In this document: piece after piece, positions 1 through 9,339 of the stretch
Position numbering within the stretch: position 1 is the stretch's first letter
Layout of the letters: each line of letters starts with the position of its first letter
Origin: G020348385 sp964410125
GTDB lineage: Bacteria > Acidobacteriota > Aminicenantia > Aminicenantales > Aminicenantaceae
Assembly: GCA_964410125.1 (NCBI GenBank)
Contig: CAYPGQ010000008.1
Span: 26,823 to 90,822 of the forward strand
Direction: 5' to 3'
DNA length: 64,000 bases
Translations under genes and position numbers: made by a program
Notes under the pieces: generated by a model
What the model was told of the DNA's origin: nothing
The model's input: the letters and a program-made list of their open reading frames with translations, nothing else
Databases searched by the model: none

Positions 1-1215
1 CCTGCCGGACACAAGCCGGTTTTGGGCATCGATCCCGGGTTCCGGACTGGCTGCAAAATAGTCGGTTTGGACAAATATGGGAAATTTTTAGAGTATCAGA
101 CCATTTATCCGCATCCGCCACAGATCGACAAAGAAAAAGCGGAGAAAACAATCATAAATATGGTTGAAAGACACGGGATCGAGCTTATCGCTGTAGGCAA
201 CGGGACAGCCAGCAGAGAAACCGAAGCTTTTGTCCGGAACGCGATAAAGAAAATTACAGAAGATAGACGCCCAATCTGTGTAATTGTCAGCGAGGCCGGT
301 GCCAGTGTTTACAGTGCCTCAAAGGTGGCAGCTAAAGAATTCCCGGATTTTGATGTGACGGTCCGCGGGGCCATTTCTATCGGACGCAGGCTCCAGGATC
401 CGCTGTCCGAATTGGTGAAGATAGATCCCAAGGCTATCGGCGTAGGCCAGTATCAACACGATGTGAATCAATCGAGCCTCAAGTCTGCCTTAGAGGATGT
501 GGTGGAAAGCTGTGTCAATATGGTTGGCACCAACCTCAATCTTGCATCCGTCGAGCTCCTTAAGTATGTGGCCGGTTTAAGCCGAACAACGGCAACGCAT
601 ATCGTGGAATATAGGGATAAACACCAGGCTTTCTCATCCCGAAAGGAATTAAAAAAGGTGCCCGGGATAGGGGAAAAATCATTCGAACAGGCAGCCGGAT
701 TTTTGCGGATTCCCGATGCGCCCAATCCGCTCGATAACTCGGCCGTTCATCCTGAGCGTTACGCATTGGTCGAAAAAATGGCCAATGCTGTGAAGAGCCC
801 CTTGGAAAAGATCATCGGGAATGTCGCTCTTGTCAGGAGAATTCCCAAGGAAAAATTTATCTCTGGGGATGTGGGACTTCCTACCGTGGAAGATATCCTG
901 CTAGAACTGGAGAAACCGGGTCGAGATCCCAGGGAAGAATTCCGGTACGCCCATTTTTCCGATGAAGTGAAGGAAATGGCAGACCTTGAACCCGGCATGA
1001 AACTCGAGGGCACTGTTACCAATGTCACCAATTTTGGGGCATTCATTGACATCGGAATCCACCAAGACGGTTTGGTGCACATCTCACAGATTGCGGACTG
1101 TTACGTGGATAATCCCCGGAATTTCGTCAAGGTCGGCCAGATCGTTAAGGTCAAAGTGCTCCAGGTGGATGTGGATCTGAAGCGGATAAGCCTTTCTCTT
1201 AAAAATACGTCATAG
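1..1215 (+). CDS. tex: Tex-family transcription accessory / RNA-binding protein, 5'-truncated by window edge
   Basis: The frame is open from base 1; a TTG at 22 is an internal Leu codon inside the YqgF-like motif LGIDPGFRTGCK, so the gene begins before the window. About 404 residues of an approximately 700-800 residue family are present. Visible domains are the YqgF/RNase H-like domain (first ~130 residues), the helix-hairpin-helix region (residues ~185-235, 'KKVPGIGEKSFEQAAGFL') and a C-terminal S1 domain (residues ~335-400, 'GTVTNVTNFGAFIDIG'). Tex proteins bind RNA in the cytoplasm and affect transcription and toxin or stress responses; the exact role varies between species. The HhH and S1 parts look intact and the stop is TAG at 1213. 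No clear terminator follows. Identification is firm. Confidence 0.96.
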   Translation, partial: PAGHKPVLGIDPGFRTGCKIVGLDKYGKFLEYQTIYPHPPQIDKEKAEKTIINMVERHGIELIAVGNGTASRETEAFVRNAIKKITEDRRPICVIVSEAGASVYSASKVAAKEFPDFDVTVRGAISIGRRLQDPLSELVKIDPKAIGVGQYQHDVNQSSLKSALEDVVESCVNMVGTNLNLASVELLKYVAGLSRTTATHIVEYRDKHQAFSSRKELKKVPGIGEKSFEQAAGFLRIPDAPNPLDNSAVHPERYALVEKMANAVKSPLEKIIGNVALVRRIPKEKFISGDVGLPTVEDILLELEKPGRDPREEFRYAHFSDEVKEMADLEPGMKLEGTVTNVTNFGAFIDIGIHQDGLVHISQIADCYVDNPRNFVKVGQIVKVKVLQVDVDLKRISLSLKNTS

Positions 1216-1304
1216 ACAAAAAGTTGTTCAATCCCGCATCTTGATTTTCTCATCTTTCTGCTATAGGCTAAAAACTCATATTAACACCAAAGGAGGTTAA
1301 GGCA

Positions 1305-2948
1305 ATGAAATGTCGAGACATTGTGATTTTATCCGTGGCTTTAATTGTTTTTTTTGTGAGCCCGCAATGGGCACAGGACGACTGCTCCAGTTTTTTGGTC
1401 ACCAAAGGAGCATCCCAAGATGGCTCTGTGATGATCACTTACACCTGTGACGGAGAATTTCTGCCCCATCTGGAATATACTCCTGCACAAGATTATAAGC
1501 CGGGTGAATACATTGAAATTTCAGGAAGGGATGGCAAACTCAAAGGCAAGGTCAAACAGCTGCCGCACACCTATGCTGTTATAGGATTGATGAATGAACA
1601 TCAGTTAGCCATAGGAGAAACCACATTCGGAGGACGGAATGAACTGAGGAATCCAGAGGGTCTGTTGCATTATTTTACCTTGATGCACCTCGCTTTACAA
1701 AGGGCAAAAACGGCAAGAGAAGCGATTAAAGTCATGGCTTCTCTAGTGGAAGAATACGGATACGCAAGCAGCGGCGAATCCTTCTCGATCGCTGACACGG
1801 AAGAAGCTTGGATCATGGAGATGATCGGCCCAGGTCCTGGCGGAAAGGGTGCCAACTGGGTGGCGTTGCGGATTCCTGATGGCTGCATTTGCGCTCACGC
1901 CAACATGTCCCGTATCGGAGAATTTCCTCTGAATGATCCTGAAAATTGTTTGTATTCGGAAAATGTGATCTCGTTTGCCGAACAAAAGGGATATTATGAT
2001 AAAAAATCCGGTCAACCATTCCGTTTTCGCTATGCCTATGACCCGCCCAAGCCATCATCCCTGCGGACATGTGCGGCACGTGTTTGGAGCATGTTCCGAC
2101 GGAGTGCCCCGTCGTTGAATTTATCTCCTGATTTTCAACGCGGCGTGAAAAACACCAAACCTTATCCCCTCTGGATAAAACCCGACAAAAAGCTTTCCTT
2201 GCATGATGTGATGGGCATCATGCGCGATCACTATGAAGGAACCCCCTTCGATATGACTGTTGGCATAGATGCAGGGCCTTTTGGAACCCCTCTCCGTTGC
2301 CGTGGACTCACCTGGGAAATCGACGGAGCGGAGTACAGTTGGGAACGCCCCATCTCCACCCAACAAACAGCTTTTTCGTTTATTTCACAATCTCGGGACT
2401 GGTTGCCTGATCCTATCGGGGGTGTGTATTGGTATGGCTGGGATGACACTTATACGAATTGTTATGTTCCCCTGTACTGTTGCATCAATGATATTCCCAA
2501 ATCGTTTGCGCGCGGTGATCTGCAGAAATTTTCCTGGGAGTCGGCTTGGTGGGTGTTTAATTTTGTGTCCAATTTTGCCAATTTAAAATATTCTTACATG
2601 GTCAAAGATATTCAAAAAGTTCAATCCGCTCTGGAAAAACAGCTCATTTCCCTCCAGCCCGTAATCGAAAAAGCAGCCCTCGATTTGCACTCAAAAGATT
2701 TCGATCTTTTGGTTAAGTATTTGACAAATTATTCTGTCTCTCAAGGGGACATGGTGGTGAAGCGCTGGATTGAGCTGGGGGAATTTCTCATCACAAAATA
2801 CAATGATGGATATGTCAAAGATGAGAGAGGGCGCGCTCGCGGCATGGGTTATCCCTCAGAGTGGCTGAAAAATGTGCTGGAATTAAAACCAAACCAGTTT
2901 AAATTGCCGAAATGGGGAGACGAAGGCAAGGATGGAAGGCTGCCCTGA
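1305..2948 (+). CDS. Exported C69-family dipeptidase (Ntn hydrolase)
   Basis: A 547-residue protein starting at ATG 1305 behind a strong SD (AGGAGG, 1291-1296). Residues 1-23 form a signal peptide (hydrophobic run IVILSVALIVFFV, cleavage near WAQ). Shortly after is Cys27 in the context DDCSSFLVTKGASQDGS, matching the C69 pattern in which a Cys near the mature N terminus is the nucleophile and is followed by a K..S.DGS stretch. The family hydrolyses dipeptides; export suggests periplasmic or extracellular peptide use. The remaining motifs (GETTFGGR, EAWIMEMIGPGPGG, CAHANMSRIG) are typical. If Cys27 is the nucleophile, residues 24-26 must be removed, probably by autoprocessing. The gene converges on the oxidoreductase gene with 2 nt between their ends. 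Confidence 0.9.
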   Translation: MKCRDIVILSVALIVFFVSPQWAQDDCSSFLVTKGASQDGSVMITYTCDGEFLPHLEYTPAQDYKPGEYIEISGRDGKLKGKVKQLPHTYAVIGLMNEHQLAIGETTFGGRNELRNPEGLLHYFTLMHLALQRAKTAREAIKVMASLVEEYGYASSGESFSIADTEEAWIMEMIGPGPGGKGANWVALRIPDGCICAHANMSRIGEFPLNDPENCLYSENVISFAEQKGYYDKKSGQPFRFRYAYDPPKPSSLRTCAARVWSMFRRSAPSLNLSPDFQRGVKNTKPYPLWIKPDKKLSLHDVMGIMRDHYEGTPFDMTVGIDAGPFGTPLRCRGLTWEIDGAEYSWERPISTQQTAFSFISQSRDWLPDPIGGVYWYGWDDTYTNCYVPLYCCINDIPKSFARGDLQKFSWESAWWVFNFVSNFANLKYSYMVKDIQKVQSALEKQLISLQPVIEKAALDLHSKDFDLLVKYLTNYSVSQGDMVVKRWIELGEFLITKYNDGYVKDERGRARGMGYPSEWLKNVLELKPNQFKLPKWGDEGKDGRLP

Positions 2949-2950
2949 TT

Positions 2951-3967
2951 CTAAGGCACGAGCACGACCTTTCCGATGTTGCGACGCTCTTCGATATACA
3001 TATGAGCCTCAGCGACCTTCTCGAACGGAAAAACACTGTCCACATGCGGCCTTACCCATCCTTCATCGACGCCTTTCATGATTGCCCGCATCCAGGGACG
3101 GATTTTATCTTCGATTCCCCACATATGGCCGATATTCACTCCGAATATCCCCTTGTTGGCATTCATCAACCTCACAGGGTGAAAACGAGGCATTTTTAAG
3201 ACTGTTCGCATTAGGTTGAACTTTACGCTGAATCTAGTTTGGGTGGCCGTTGATAATCCAAACAAACCCAGGCGACCTGTCCTTGCGAGAGCTCGATAAC
3301 TTTTCCAAGTATTTTTGCCGCCAATCGGATCTATTATCAAGTCAACCCCTTGGTCCTCAGTAATTTTTTTTATCTCGTCGAGCCAATCTTGAGTTCGGTA
3401 ATCTATCACATTTTCAAAGCCTCGTTCTATTAAAAATTCATGCTTATGGGCACTTGCCGTACCATAAGTGATTGCGCCGATATGTTTCGCAATATCCAGA
3501 GCAGCTATTCCTACGCCGCTTCCTGCGTTGTGGATCAGCAACCGTTCATTTTGTTTGAGCCCTCCCATCACAACCAGCAGCTGGTATGCGGTCAAGTAAT
3601 TCACAGGAATCGCTGCTCCCTGTTCAAAATTCAGCGAATCAGGTTTTTTTACCACATAGGAAAAAGGAGTGATGACTTTTTCCGCATATCCTCCAAAACG
3701 CATGATCGCTATAACGGGATTTCCCATTAAGGATGAATCCACCCCCTCTCCAACGGATTCGATCAAGCCAGAGACTTCATACCCCACAACACAGGGTTTT
3801 TTCGGCGCATCCGGATAGATTCCTTTGCGAGCCATGATATCTGCAAAATTGATACCGGTCGCTTTGACATCGATCGTCACTTCTCCTTTTCCTGGCTGAG
3901 GCTCGTCAACCTGGTGAATCTTTAAAACCTCAACGCCTCCAGCTTTTGTCATCACGATTTGCCGCAT
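2951..3967 (-). CDS. MDR-superfamily zinc-free quinone oxidoreductase-like protein (VAT-1 type)
   Basis: A 338-residue medium-chain dehydrogenase/reductase. The N-terminal GroES-like fold is visible in GEVTIDVKATGINFADIMARKG, and the Rossmann nucleotide-binding loop in LIHNAGSGVGIAALDIAKHIG (~residues 145-165). The structural-zinc Cys cluster of alcohol dehydrogenases is absent, which fits the quinone oxidoreductase/VAT-1 branch; that branch generally uses NADPH to reduce quinones or enones. The start at ATG 3967 has GAGG about 8 nt upstream. It is divergent from the carrier gene at 4105 across ~137 bp. The protein is cytosolic with no signal peptide. The actual substrate cannot be assigned. 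Confidence 0.87.
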   Translation of the reverse strand: MRQIVMTKAGGVEVLKIHQVDEPQPGKGEVTIDVKATGINFADIMARKGIYPDAPKKPCVVGYEVSGLIESVGEGVDSSLMGNPVIAIMRFGGYAEKVITPFSYVVKKPDSLNFEQGAAIPVNYLTAYQLLVVMGGLKQNERLLIHNAGSGVGIAALDIAKHIGAITYGTASAHKHEFLIERGFENVIDYRTQDWLDEIKKITEDQGVDLIIDPIGGKNTWKSYRALARTGRLGLFGLSTATQTRFSVKFNLMRTVLKMPRFHPVRLMNANKGIFGVNIGHMWGIEDKIRPWMRAIMKGVDEGWVRPHVDSVFPFEKVAEAHMYIEERRNIGKVVLVP

Positions 3968-4104
3968 CGGTTTTTCCTCACATTCACGTTAATATCGATT
4001 CGGGAGCATAGCACAGGGAAATCGATGTCGTCAATGTTGGAATATTTGCATTTGACATTTATCCTGGCTTTGTGAAAGATGGGGGAAATGAGATGGAGGG
4101 GAAA

Positions 4105-5481
4105 ATGAACAGTGAAAATAATTCTTTTGGCTTCCTGTACAAATTTTTGGGGCTTTTCACAAAAATTCATCCGGGTGAAGCTGCAACTTTATTGCTCCTG
4201 ACGCTCACAGCCTTCCTGGTTCTGGGAGCTTACTATATTGTAAAGCCGGTAAGAGAAGGCTTGATCCTGGGCGGCACTAGCGCGGAATTCAAAAGTTATC
4301 TAGGGGTGGCTGCGGTTATCCTGCTCATATTTGTGGTAAAGGCATTCAGCCGGATCGCTTCCAAGGTTTCCCGGCAAAAACTCATAACTTGGGTCACTTT
4401 CTTTTTTATTTCCAACTTGATCATTTTTTATCTTTTATCGTTCACAAACATATCCAAACCAGTCTACGGAACGGCCTTTTTTATTTGGATCGCCATATTC
4501 AATGTCATGGTTGTAGCCCAGTTCTGGGCCTTTGCTAATGATACCTACACGCCGGAAGAAGGAAAACGCTTGTTTCCCATGGTGGCTTTTGGCGCCACTT
4601 TTGGAGCATTCGCCGGCAGCAAAGCAGCAGGCTGGCTAGTGGCACCCATCGGAAGGTTTCAGTTGATGCTGGTGTGCGCCGGTACTTTATTCATATCCGT
4701 TGTTCTCATTTGGATCGTTCACAGGAGGGAAATCAACAAATCACAGCCTGCAAAAACTGGAGAGCAGCCCGTGGATGAAAAACCGGAGAGTGATAAGGAA
4801 AAACCTCTGGGAAAAGAGGGCGGATTCAAGCTGGTTTTTAAGAAAAGGTATTTATTGTACTTGGCGATATTTATTCTTATGCTAAATTTTATCAACACCA
4901 ACGGCGAGTTTATCCTGGGTCACGTAGCCAGAAGCACTGCTGCGCAGGCCGTTGAGACGAGCACTGCCGGAGGGTTGGTCCTCGATGATTACATCACCAA
5001 ATTTTATGCTGATTTTTTCTCGATCGTGAATCTATTGGGCTTATTCATCCAGCTCTTCTTGGTTTCAAGAATATTCAAATGGTTCGGGATCAGGGGTGCC
5101 ATTTTTTTTCTTCCCCTGATTTCTCTGGGAGGATACATGTTCGTGGCTTTGGGAGCTTCACTTCTGATCGTTCGTTTGACAAAAACTCTGGAGAACAGCA
5201 CAGATTATTCATTGATGAACACTACAAGGCATTCTCTCTTTCTGGTCACTTCCCGAGAAGAAAAATACAAGGCCAAAGCGGCTATCGATACCTTTTTCCA
5301 TAGGGGAGGGGATGTCCTGTCTGGAGTTTTAGTCCTGGTTGGGACAACTTTCTTGGCTCTGAACATTGAAGGCTTTGCTGTTTTTAATGTCTTTTTAGCT
5401 TTGATCTGGATCTTTGTCGGTTTCCTGGTGGCACGTGAACATAAAAAGATCTCTTCGGGATTGACAGGCTCAAAACCATAA
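4105..5481 (+). CDS. NTP/NDP exchange transporter-like membrane protein
   Basis: A 458-residue polytopic inner-membrane protein with roughly 11-12 hydrophobic segments. The first segment carries LGAYYIVKPVREGLILGG, resembling the conserved N-terminal region of the TLC/ATP-ADP translocase family and its free-living MFS-like relatives. A charged cytoplasmic loop (KTGEQPVDEKPESDKEKPL, ~residues 225-245) splits the protein into halves. In obligate intracellular bacteria these proteins exchange nucleotides; in free-living bacteria the substrate is unknown, so the function is only a family label. The longest frame begins with GTG 4072, but ATG 4105 has GGAGG (4095-4099) at 5 nt and is preferred; ATG 4093 with GGGGGA upstream is an alternative. 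Confidence 0.75.
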   Translation: MNSENNSFGFLYKFLGLFTKIHPGEAATLLLLTLTAFLVLGAYYIVKPVREGLILGGTSAEFKSYLGVAAVILLIFVVKAFSRIASKVSRQKLITWVTFFFISNLIIFYLLSFTNISKPVYGTAFFIWIAIFNVMVVAQFWAFANDTYTPEEGKRLFPMVAFGATFGAFAGSKAAGWLVAPIGRFQLMLVCAGTLFISVVLIWIVHRREINKSQPAKTGEQPVDEKPESDKEKPLGKEGGFKLVFKKRYLLYLAIFILMLNFINTNGEFILGHVARSTAAQAVETSTAGGLVLDDYITKFYADFFSIVNLLGLFIQLFLVSRIFKWFGIRGAIFFLPLISLGGYMFVALGASLLIVRLTKTLENSTDYSLMNTTRHSLFLVTSREEKYKAKAAIDTFFHRGGDVLSGVLVLVGTTFLALNIEGFAVFNVFLALIWIFVGFLVAREHKKISSGLTGSKP

Positions 5482-5575
5482 GACAAAATCTCTCCCTATA
5501 TTTCCATTGGGTAACAGATATAATAACGAAGTTTTTGACATAAAATGAATTTATAACCAAGAAGGGAGCAGTATC

Positions 5576-6628
5576 ATGATGCCCAAAAATATTTCCCTCT
5601 TTATTTTATTTTTTTTGTTTATCTTCCTGATTGCAAATCCTGCGCTTTGCCAGGAGATGCTAACAGTGGGCGGAGTTACGTGTTCTTCAGGAGAGTTAAA
5701 ATCGGGATTTATAAACGTTCCAGCCGGATCGGATGGGCCTGAAATCCGAATACCGATAACAGTTGTGAATGGAAATAAAAAAGGCCCGGTACTGGCTTTG
5801 ACCGCCGGCATTCATGGCTATGAGTATCCTCCGATCCTAGCTCTTCAAATGCTTATACCTCAGCTCGATCCCACAAAAATTAACGGCGCCGTGATTTTAG
5901 TGCATGTTGTTAATATCCCTTCTTTTCTGAAACGGACAATCTACTATAATCCTTTTGATTGGAAGAATCAGAACCGTGTTTTTCCAGGAATTATCGATGG
6001 AACCATGACCGAGCGGATTGCTTTTCAGATTACAGACCAAGTGTTAAAACAGTGTGATTATCATCTGGATCTTCACTGCGGGGACGGCAATGAGGACCTC
6101 ATGACATATCTTTATTACACAGAAACAGGCAATCCTGAATTGGATAATAAAACTATGGCATTGGCCATTAATTTCGGATTCAAAACCATCATTCATGTGA
6201 CAGCCGATCCCAAAGTGCAGAAAGCTTCTATGTGTGCAAATGCATCGTTATTCATGGGAAAGCCTGCGATAACAGTGGAATGTGGCAAGCTTGGCCGGAC
6301 TGATGAACAGGACATCGCTGCCATCTTGCAAGGTTGTTCGAATATCCTTAAATATTTAAAAATGATCGATGGCAAGCCAAATCTGATGTTCGATCCGATC
6401 TGGGTTAAAAAAACAACATATATCAGATCAGAACATGAGGGGATATTCTATCCACTTAGCCAAGGAGGAGCTCACGTCCAGAAAGGAGAACTGCTGGGGT
6501 ATCTGACAGATTTTTTCGGGAACATCATTCAGAAAGCTGTTGCGCCACACGATGGCATCGTTATGTATATCATCGCTACACCGCCGATGAGCAAAGGGGA
6601 GCCGATGGTTAAAATCGGTGGCTTTTAA
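5576..6628 (+). CDS. Exported succinylglutamate desuccinylase/aspartoacylase-like M14 metallohydrolase
   Basis: A 350-residue protein with a signal peptide (residues 1-25, cleavage near ALC/Q). The zinc site of the AstE/AspA branch of M14 is complete: H80 and E83 in GIHGYEYPP and H167 in DYHLDLHCGDGNED. The probable catalytic Glu is E235 in TVECGKLG, and QNRVFPG (132-138) is a typical substrate-binding segment. Family enzymes deacylate N-acyl amino acids. A C-terminal barrel domain (~260-350, 'HEGIFYPLSQGGAHVQKGELLG') is present as in the family. ATG 5576 is followed directly by a second ATG; the SD is AAGGGAG about 10 nt upstream. Export is unusual for a catabolic deacylase and suggests action on periplasmic substrates. 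Confidence 0.86.
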   Translation: MMPKNISLFILFFLFIFLIANPALCQEMLTVGGVTCSSGELKSGFINVPAGSDGPEIRIPITVVNGNKKGPVLALTAGIHGYEYPPILALQMLIPQLDPTKINGAVILVHVVNIPSFLKRTIYYNPFDWKNQNRVFPGIIDGTMTERIAFQITDQVLKQCDYHLDLHCGDGNEDLMTYLYYTETGNPELDNKTMALAINFGFKTIIHVTADPKVQKASMCANASLFMGKPAITVECGKLGRTDEQDIAAILQGCSNILKYLKMIDGKPNLMFDPIWVKKTTYIRSEHEGIFYPLSQGGAHVQKGELLGYLTDFFGNIIQKAVAPHDGIVMYIIATPPMSKGEPMVKIGGF

Positions 6629-6689
6629 CTTTTTTGTAAATATCGAAGAATAAAGGTGTATACTTCCATGAGTATCTAAGGAGGAAAGG

Positions 6690-7772
6690 ATGCCCAATAA
6701 TAAATTTCGGATCATGCTTTTTTCTTTATTAGTCGGGTCGATATTGGCAGGACTCTGTTGCTCAAACACAAAATATCCTGACGGGCTATATGCCGAACTA
6801 CACACCAACAAAGGTTTGATTGTTTTGGCTCTCGAATACGAAAAAACCCCGATGACCGTAGCCAGATTTGTCGGCCTTGCCGAGGGGACGATAAAAAACG
6901 AAGCTTTGCCTGAAGGTGTCCCGTTCTTTGATGGCTCCAAATTCCACAGGGTCGTCCCCGGTCATGTGATTCAGGCCGGAGCTCCCGATACAGAAGGAGA
7001 AGGCCAGTTGGGCTACATGTTCCCCAACGAGATCCATCTAGAGCTTTCCCATAACCGTGCCGGCATTTTAGGTATGGCCAACGGAGGGCCTCACACAAAT
7101 GGCAGCCAATTTTATATCACGCTGGATGATCGGTTCTATCTTGATGGGGATTACACCGTTTTTGGCGAAGTTGTGGAAGGAATGGATGTTGTTAACGCGA
7201 TCATCCAAGATGATGTGATCCATAACGTTAAAATCGTGCGATGCGGAGAAGGGGCTAAACGATTCCGAGCCGATACCGAAACGTTTTATAACCTTATGGG
7301 TCGAGTTCAAAAAAGGATGCAGGCACAAGAAAAAGAGAAAATGGCACGAGAATCGGCAACCATCCAAAAACTGTGGCCGGATGCCGTAGAAACGGATTCA
7401 GGTCTGAGGTATATGATAGTCAAGAAAGGAAAAAGCAAAGTCCCTGAGTCCGGTTCCAAAGTCCGGGTCCGTTACACCGGCGAAATTCTCGGTGGAGCAA
7501 AGTTTTTCAGCACAGTAGAGGGCATTCCGGACGATGATCCGCCGGCTGAAGAATTTGTCATGGAAATGGGCAAAAACCACATAACTCCTGGATTCGATCA
7601 GGCCGTTAGCCAGATGCGAGTATGGGAGAAGAGGATCCTCATTCTCCCTTCTCAACTGGGGTACGGAACGGGTGGATTTTATGCCAAGGAAGTAGAGAGA
7701 AAAAAACGTTTTGTCATATCACCCAACTCCACACTGATTTATGAAGTGGAACTTCTTGAAATAATTTTCTGA
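6690..7772 (+). CDS. Exported dual-family peptidyl-prolyl isomerase: cyclophilin-FKBP fusion
   Basis: A 360-residue protein with an N-terminal signal (hydrophobic LFSLLVGSILAGLCC; a lipobox is only approximate, with Leu at -1). Residues ~30-190 are a cyclophilin domain with KFHRVVPGHVIQAGAP and GILGMANGGPHTNGSQFYIT, which retain the FHR, Q, N and SQF catalytic features. A charged helical linker (~205-235) leads to an FKBP domain (~240-360) with GSKVRVRYTGEILGGAKFFST, ITPGFDQAV and LGYGTGG. Both domains catalyse prolyl cis-trans isomerisation, so this is probably an extracytoplasmic folding catalyst. Having both families in one chain is rare. The start at 6690 is preceded by AAGGAGGAAAGG. A TATACT at 6659-6664 may be the -10 element. 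Confidence 0.93.
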   Translation: MPNNKFRIMLFSLLVGSILAGLCCSNTKYPDGLYAELHTNKGLIVLALEYEKTPMTVARFVGLAEGTIKNEALPEGVPFFDGSKFHRVVPGHVIQAGAPDTEGEGQLGYMFPNEIHLELSHNRAGILGMANGGPHTNGSQFYITLDDRFYLDGDYTVFGEVVEGMDVVNAIIQDDVIHNVKIVRCGEGAKRFRADTETFYNLMGRVQKRMQAQEKEKMARESATIQKLWPDAVETDSGLRYMIVKKGKSKVPESGSKVRVRYTGEILGGAKFFSTVEGIPDDDPPAEEFVMEMGKNHITPGFDQAVSQMRVWEKRILILPSQLGYGTGGFYAKEVERKKRFVISPNSTLIYEVELLEIIF

Positions 7773-7783
7773 TTACTTACCGA

Positions 7784-8030
7784 TCACGATATCCTTTGAC
7801 AACACACCGCGCTTCTTTTTCTGGCCACGACATACAGGTCGACAAGATCAGGATATTCATCCGCCCACTTTTTGAACCAGCAGACCATCTCTGTGTAGGT
7901 ATGGTAGTGCGGGGAAAAAGCTCGGACCATGGCGGTATCCAGCAACCGTCCAATATTTCGATTCTTTGTCTTCCCGAGACTGATCCTGACAGATACTTTG
8001 TTACCCACGGCTGTTTCTTAATCCATTCGT
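7784..8030 (-). pseudogene. Relic of an M14 zinc carboxypeptidase N-terminal region
   Basis: On the minus strand between the immunophilin and the phosphofructokinase, an open stretch encodes HYHTYTEMVCWFKKWADEYP followed by DLVDLYVVARK. This matches the first helix and strand of M14 carboxypeptidases ('Y.tY.em..wl..la..yPdlv.l..iG.s'). There is no room for the zinc ligands: after VVARK the frame drifts into unrelated sequence and stops at 7784. No credible start or SD precedes it; only a GTG at 8008 opens the frame. It is most simply a degraded M14 gene, consistent with two intact M14 genes at 10.9 and 19.6 kb. Confidence 0.6.
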
Positions 8031-9236
8031 TCAGTAATCGCTAGTCATGATAAACAGGGGCTTATCAGTGAAGCTCTTGTAATATGGCCGAAGCCTTTCT
8101 GTGTTGTAATATTTGGCCACATCCACCACTTTTTTAGTGCTGGTGACCGATTCGATCGGGACGTTACCATACTTCCCATTCCTCAGGCTGACCAGACGCC
8201 CCGCCGTTCCTCCCAAAACAAGGTCCAAAGCCAGATTTCCAAAAGCCATCGGGACAATGGAATCGATTGCATCCGGATCACCACAGCGCACAAGATAGCT
8301 CAGTCTCTGGTTAATCAAGTTGATCTGACGGCCGTTGTTGTATTTTGGGGATAGTTTTTTTAGCTGGTTGGAAACCAAATCTCCGATGCCGCCGAGTTTT
8401 TTGTGGCCATACATGTCCTGACCATCGGTCTCGAATACCATATCCCCATCCTCGAAAATGGCCCCTTCAGAGACCAGCACCACCGAATAATGACTAGGAT
8501 TAGTTTTCCTGTCCTCAGTCAGAAGTTCGCACAGCCGTTCTATGCTAAACTTATATTCAGGGATGACACAGCGGTTAGCGGCTCCTGCCATGGTCGGCAG
8601 AAGGGCCGTAAATCCCGCATACCGACCGAATACTTCGATGACGAGAAACCGCTCGTGCGATCCAGCCGTGGTTCGAAGGGCATGAGTTAGGGATATAGTC
8701 CGGGTCACACAGGTGCTGAAACCTATGCAATAGTCTGTTCCTGGCACATCATTGTCCATGGTTTTGGGAATACCGATAACTTTGATCCCTTTTGTGTGAA
8801 GGTGAACGCCATAACTTAAGGTGTCATCACCTCCTATGGGAATAAGATAATCTATGTCGAGGGCATCCAGATTTTTGAGTACTTCAGGGGTCAGATCGTT
8901 AATTTTCTGGTCGTATTTATCCCTGAGGTGCTCGGGTACATTGACATCGGGAACATGGCTGGGGCGAGTACGGGAGGTATGAAGAAATGTCCCGCCTGTC
9001 CGGCCCACCTTGTTGACAAGCTCTTCTGTCAACACTTGGCAGTGTGTTGTGTCGGGATAAGCGATCTCTCTGTTCATTTCGATCAAACCGGCCCATCCAT
9101 TTCTAATGCCGATCACTCCGAATCCCTCCCTTATCGCTCGGATAGTAACAGCCCGGATGGCTGGGTTCAATCCTGGGACATCCCCTCCGCCGGTGAGAAT
9201 CCCGATCCTGCCTTTTAATTTTTTCACGTTTGCCAT
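8031..9236 (-). CDS. pfp: 6-phosphofructokinase, pyrophosphate-dependent type by key residues
   Basis: A 401-residue PFK. The start is ATG 9236, with AGGAG 6 nt upstream, rather than the TTG at 9254. The phosphoryl-donor loop TGGGDVPGLN (residues ~15-24), GGDDT (135-139) and PKTMDNDV (157-164) are intact. Two residues decide the donor: Asp138 sits where ATP enzymes have Gly104 (E. coli numbering) and Lys158 where they have Gly124. In the family this Asp/Lys pair marks use of PPi. FGRYAGFTA and the fructose-6-phosphate binding stretch follow. The reaction is fructose-6-P to fructose-1,6-bisP, reversible with PPi. The enzyme is cytosolic glycolytic/gluconeogenic and the gene is monocistronic. 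The family is certain; donor assignment is inferred. Confidence 0.93.
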   Translation of the reverse strand: MANVKKLKGRIGILTGGGDVPGLNPAIRAVTIRAIREGFGVIGIRNGWAGLIEMNREIAYPDTTHCQVLTEELVNKVGRTGGTFLHTSRTRPSHVPDVNVPEHLRDKYDQKINDLTPEVLKNLDALDIDYLIPIGGDDTLSYGVHLHTKGIKVIGIPKTMDNDVPGTDYCIGFSTCVTRTISLTHALRTTAGSHERFLVIEVFGRYAGFTALLPTMAGAANRCVIPEYKFSIERLCELLTEDRKTNPSHYSVVLVSEGAIFEDGDMVFETDGQDMYGHKKLGGIGDLVSNQLKKLSPKYNNGRQINLINQRLSYLVRCGDPDAIDSIVPMAFGNLALDLVLGGTAGRLVSLRNGKYGNVPIESVTSTKKVVDVAKYYNTERLRPYYKSFTDKPLFIMTSDY

Positions 9237-9339
9237 AGCCGTCTCCTGATTCAATTACATTACGCTCAGAATGATGTAATGTCAATCAAGGAGCGGTTTT
9301 CAAAAATTTCTGTGTATGTAATCGTTTTCGCCGCATCGC

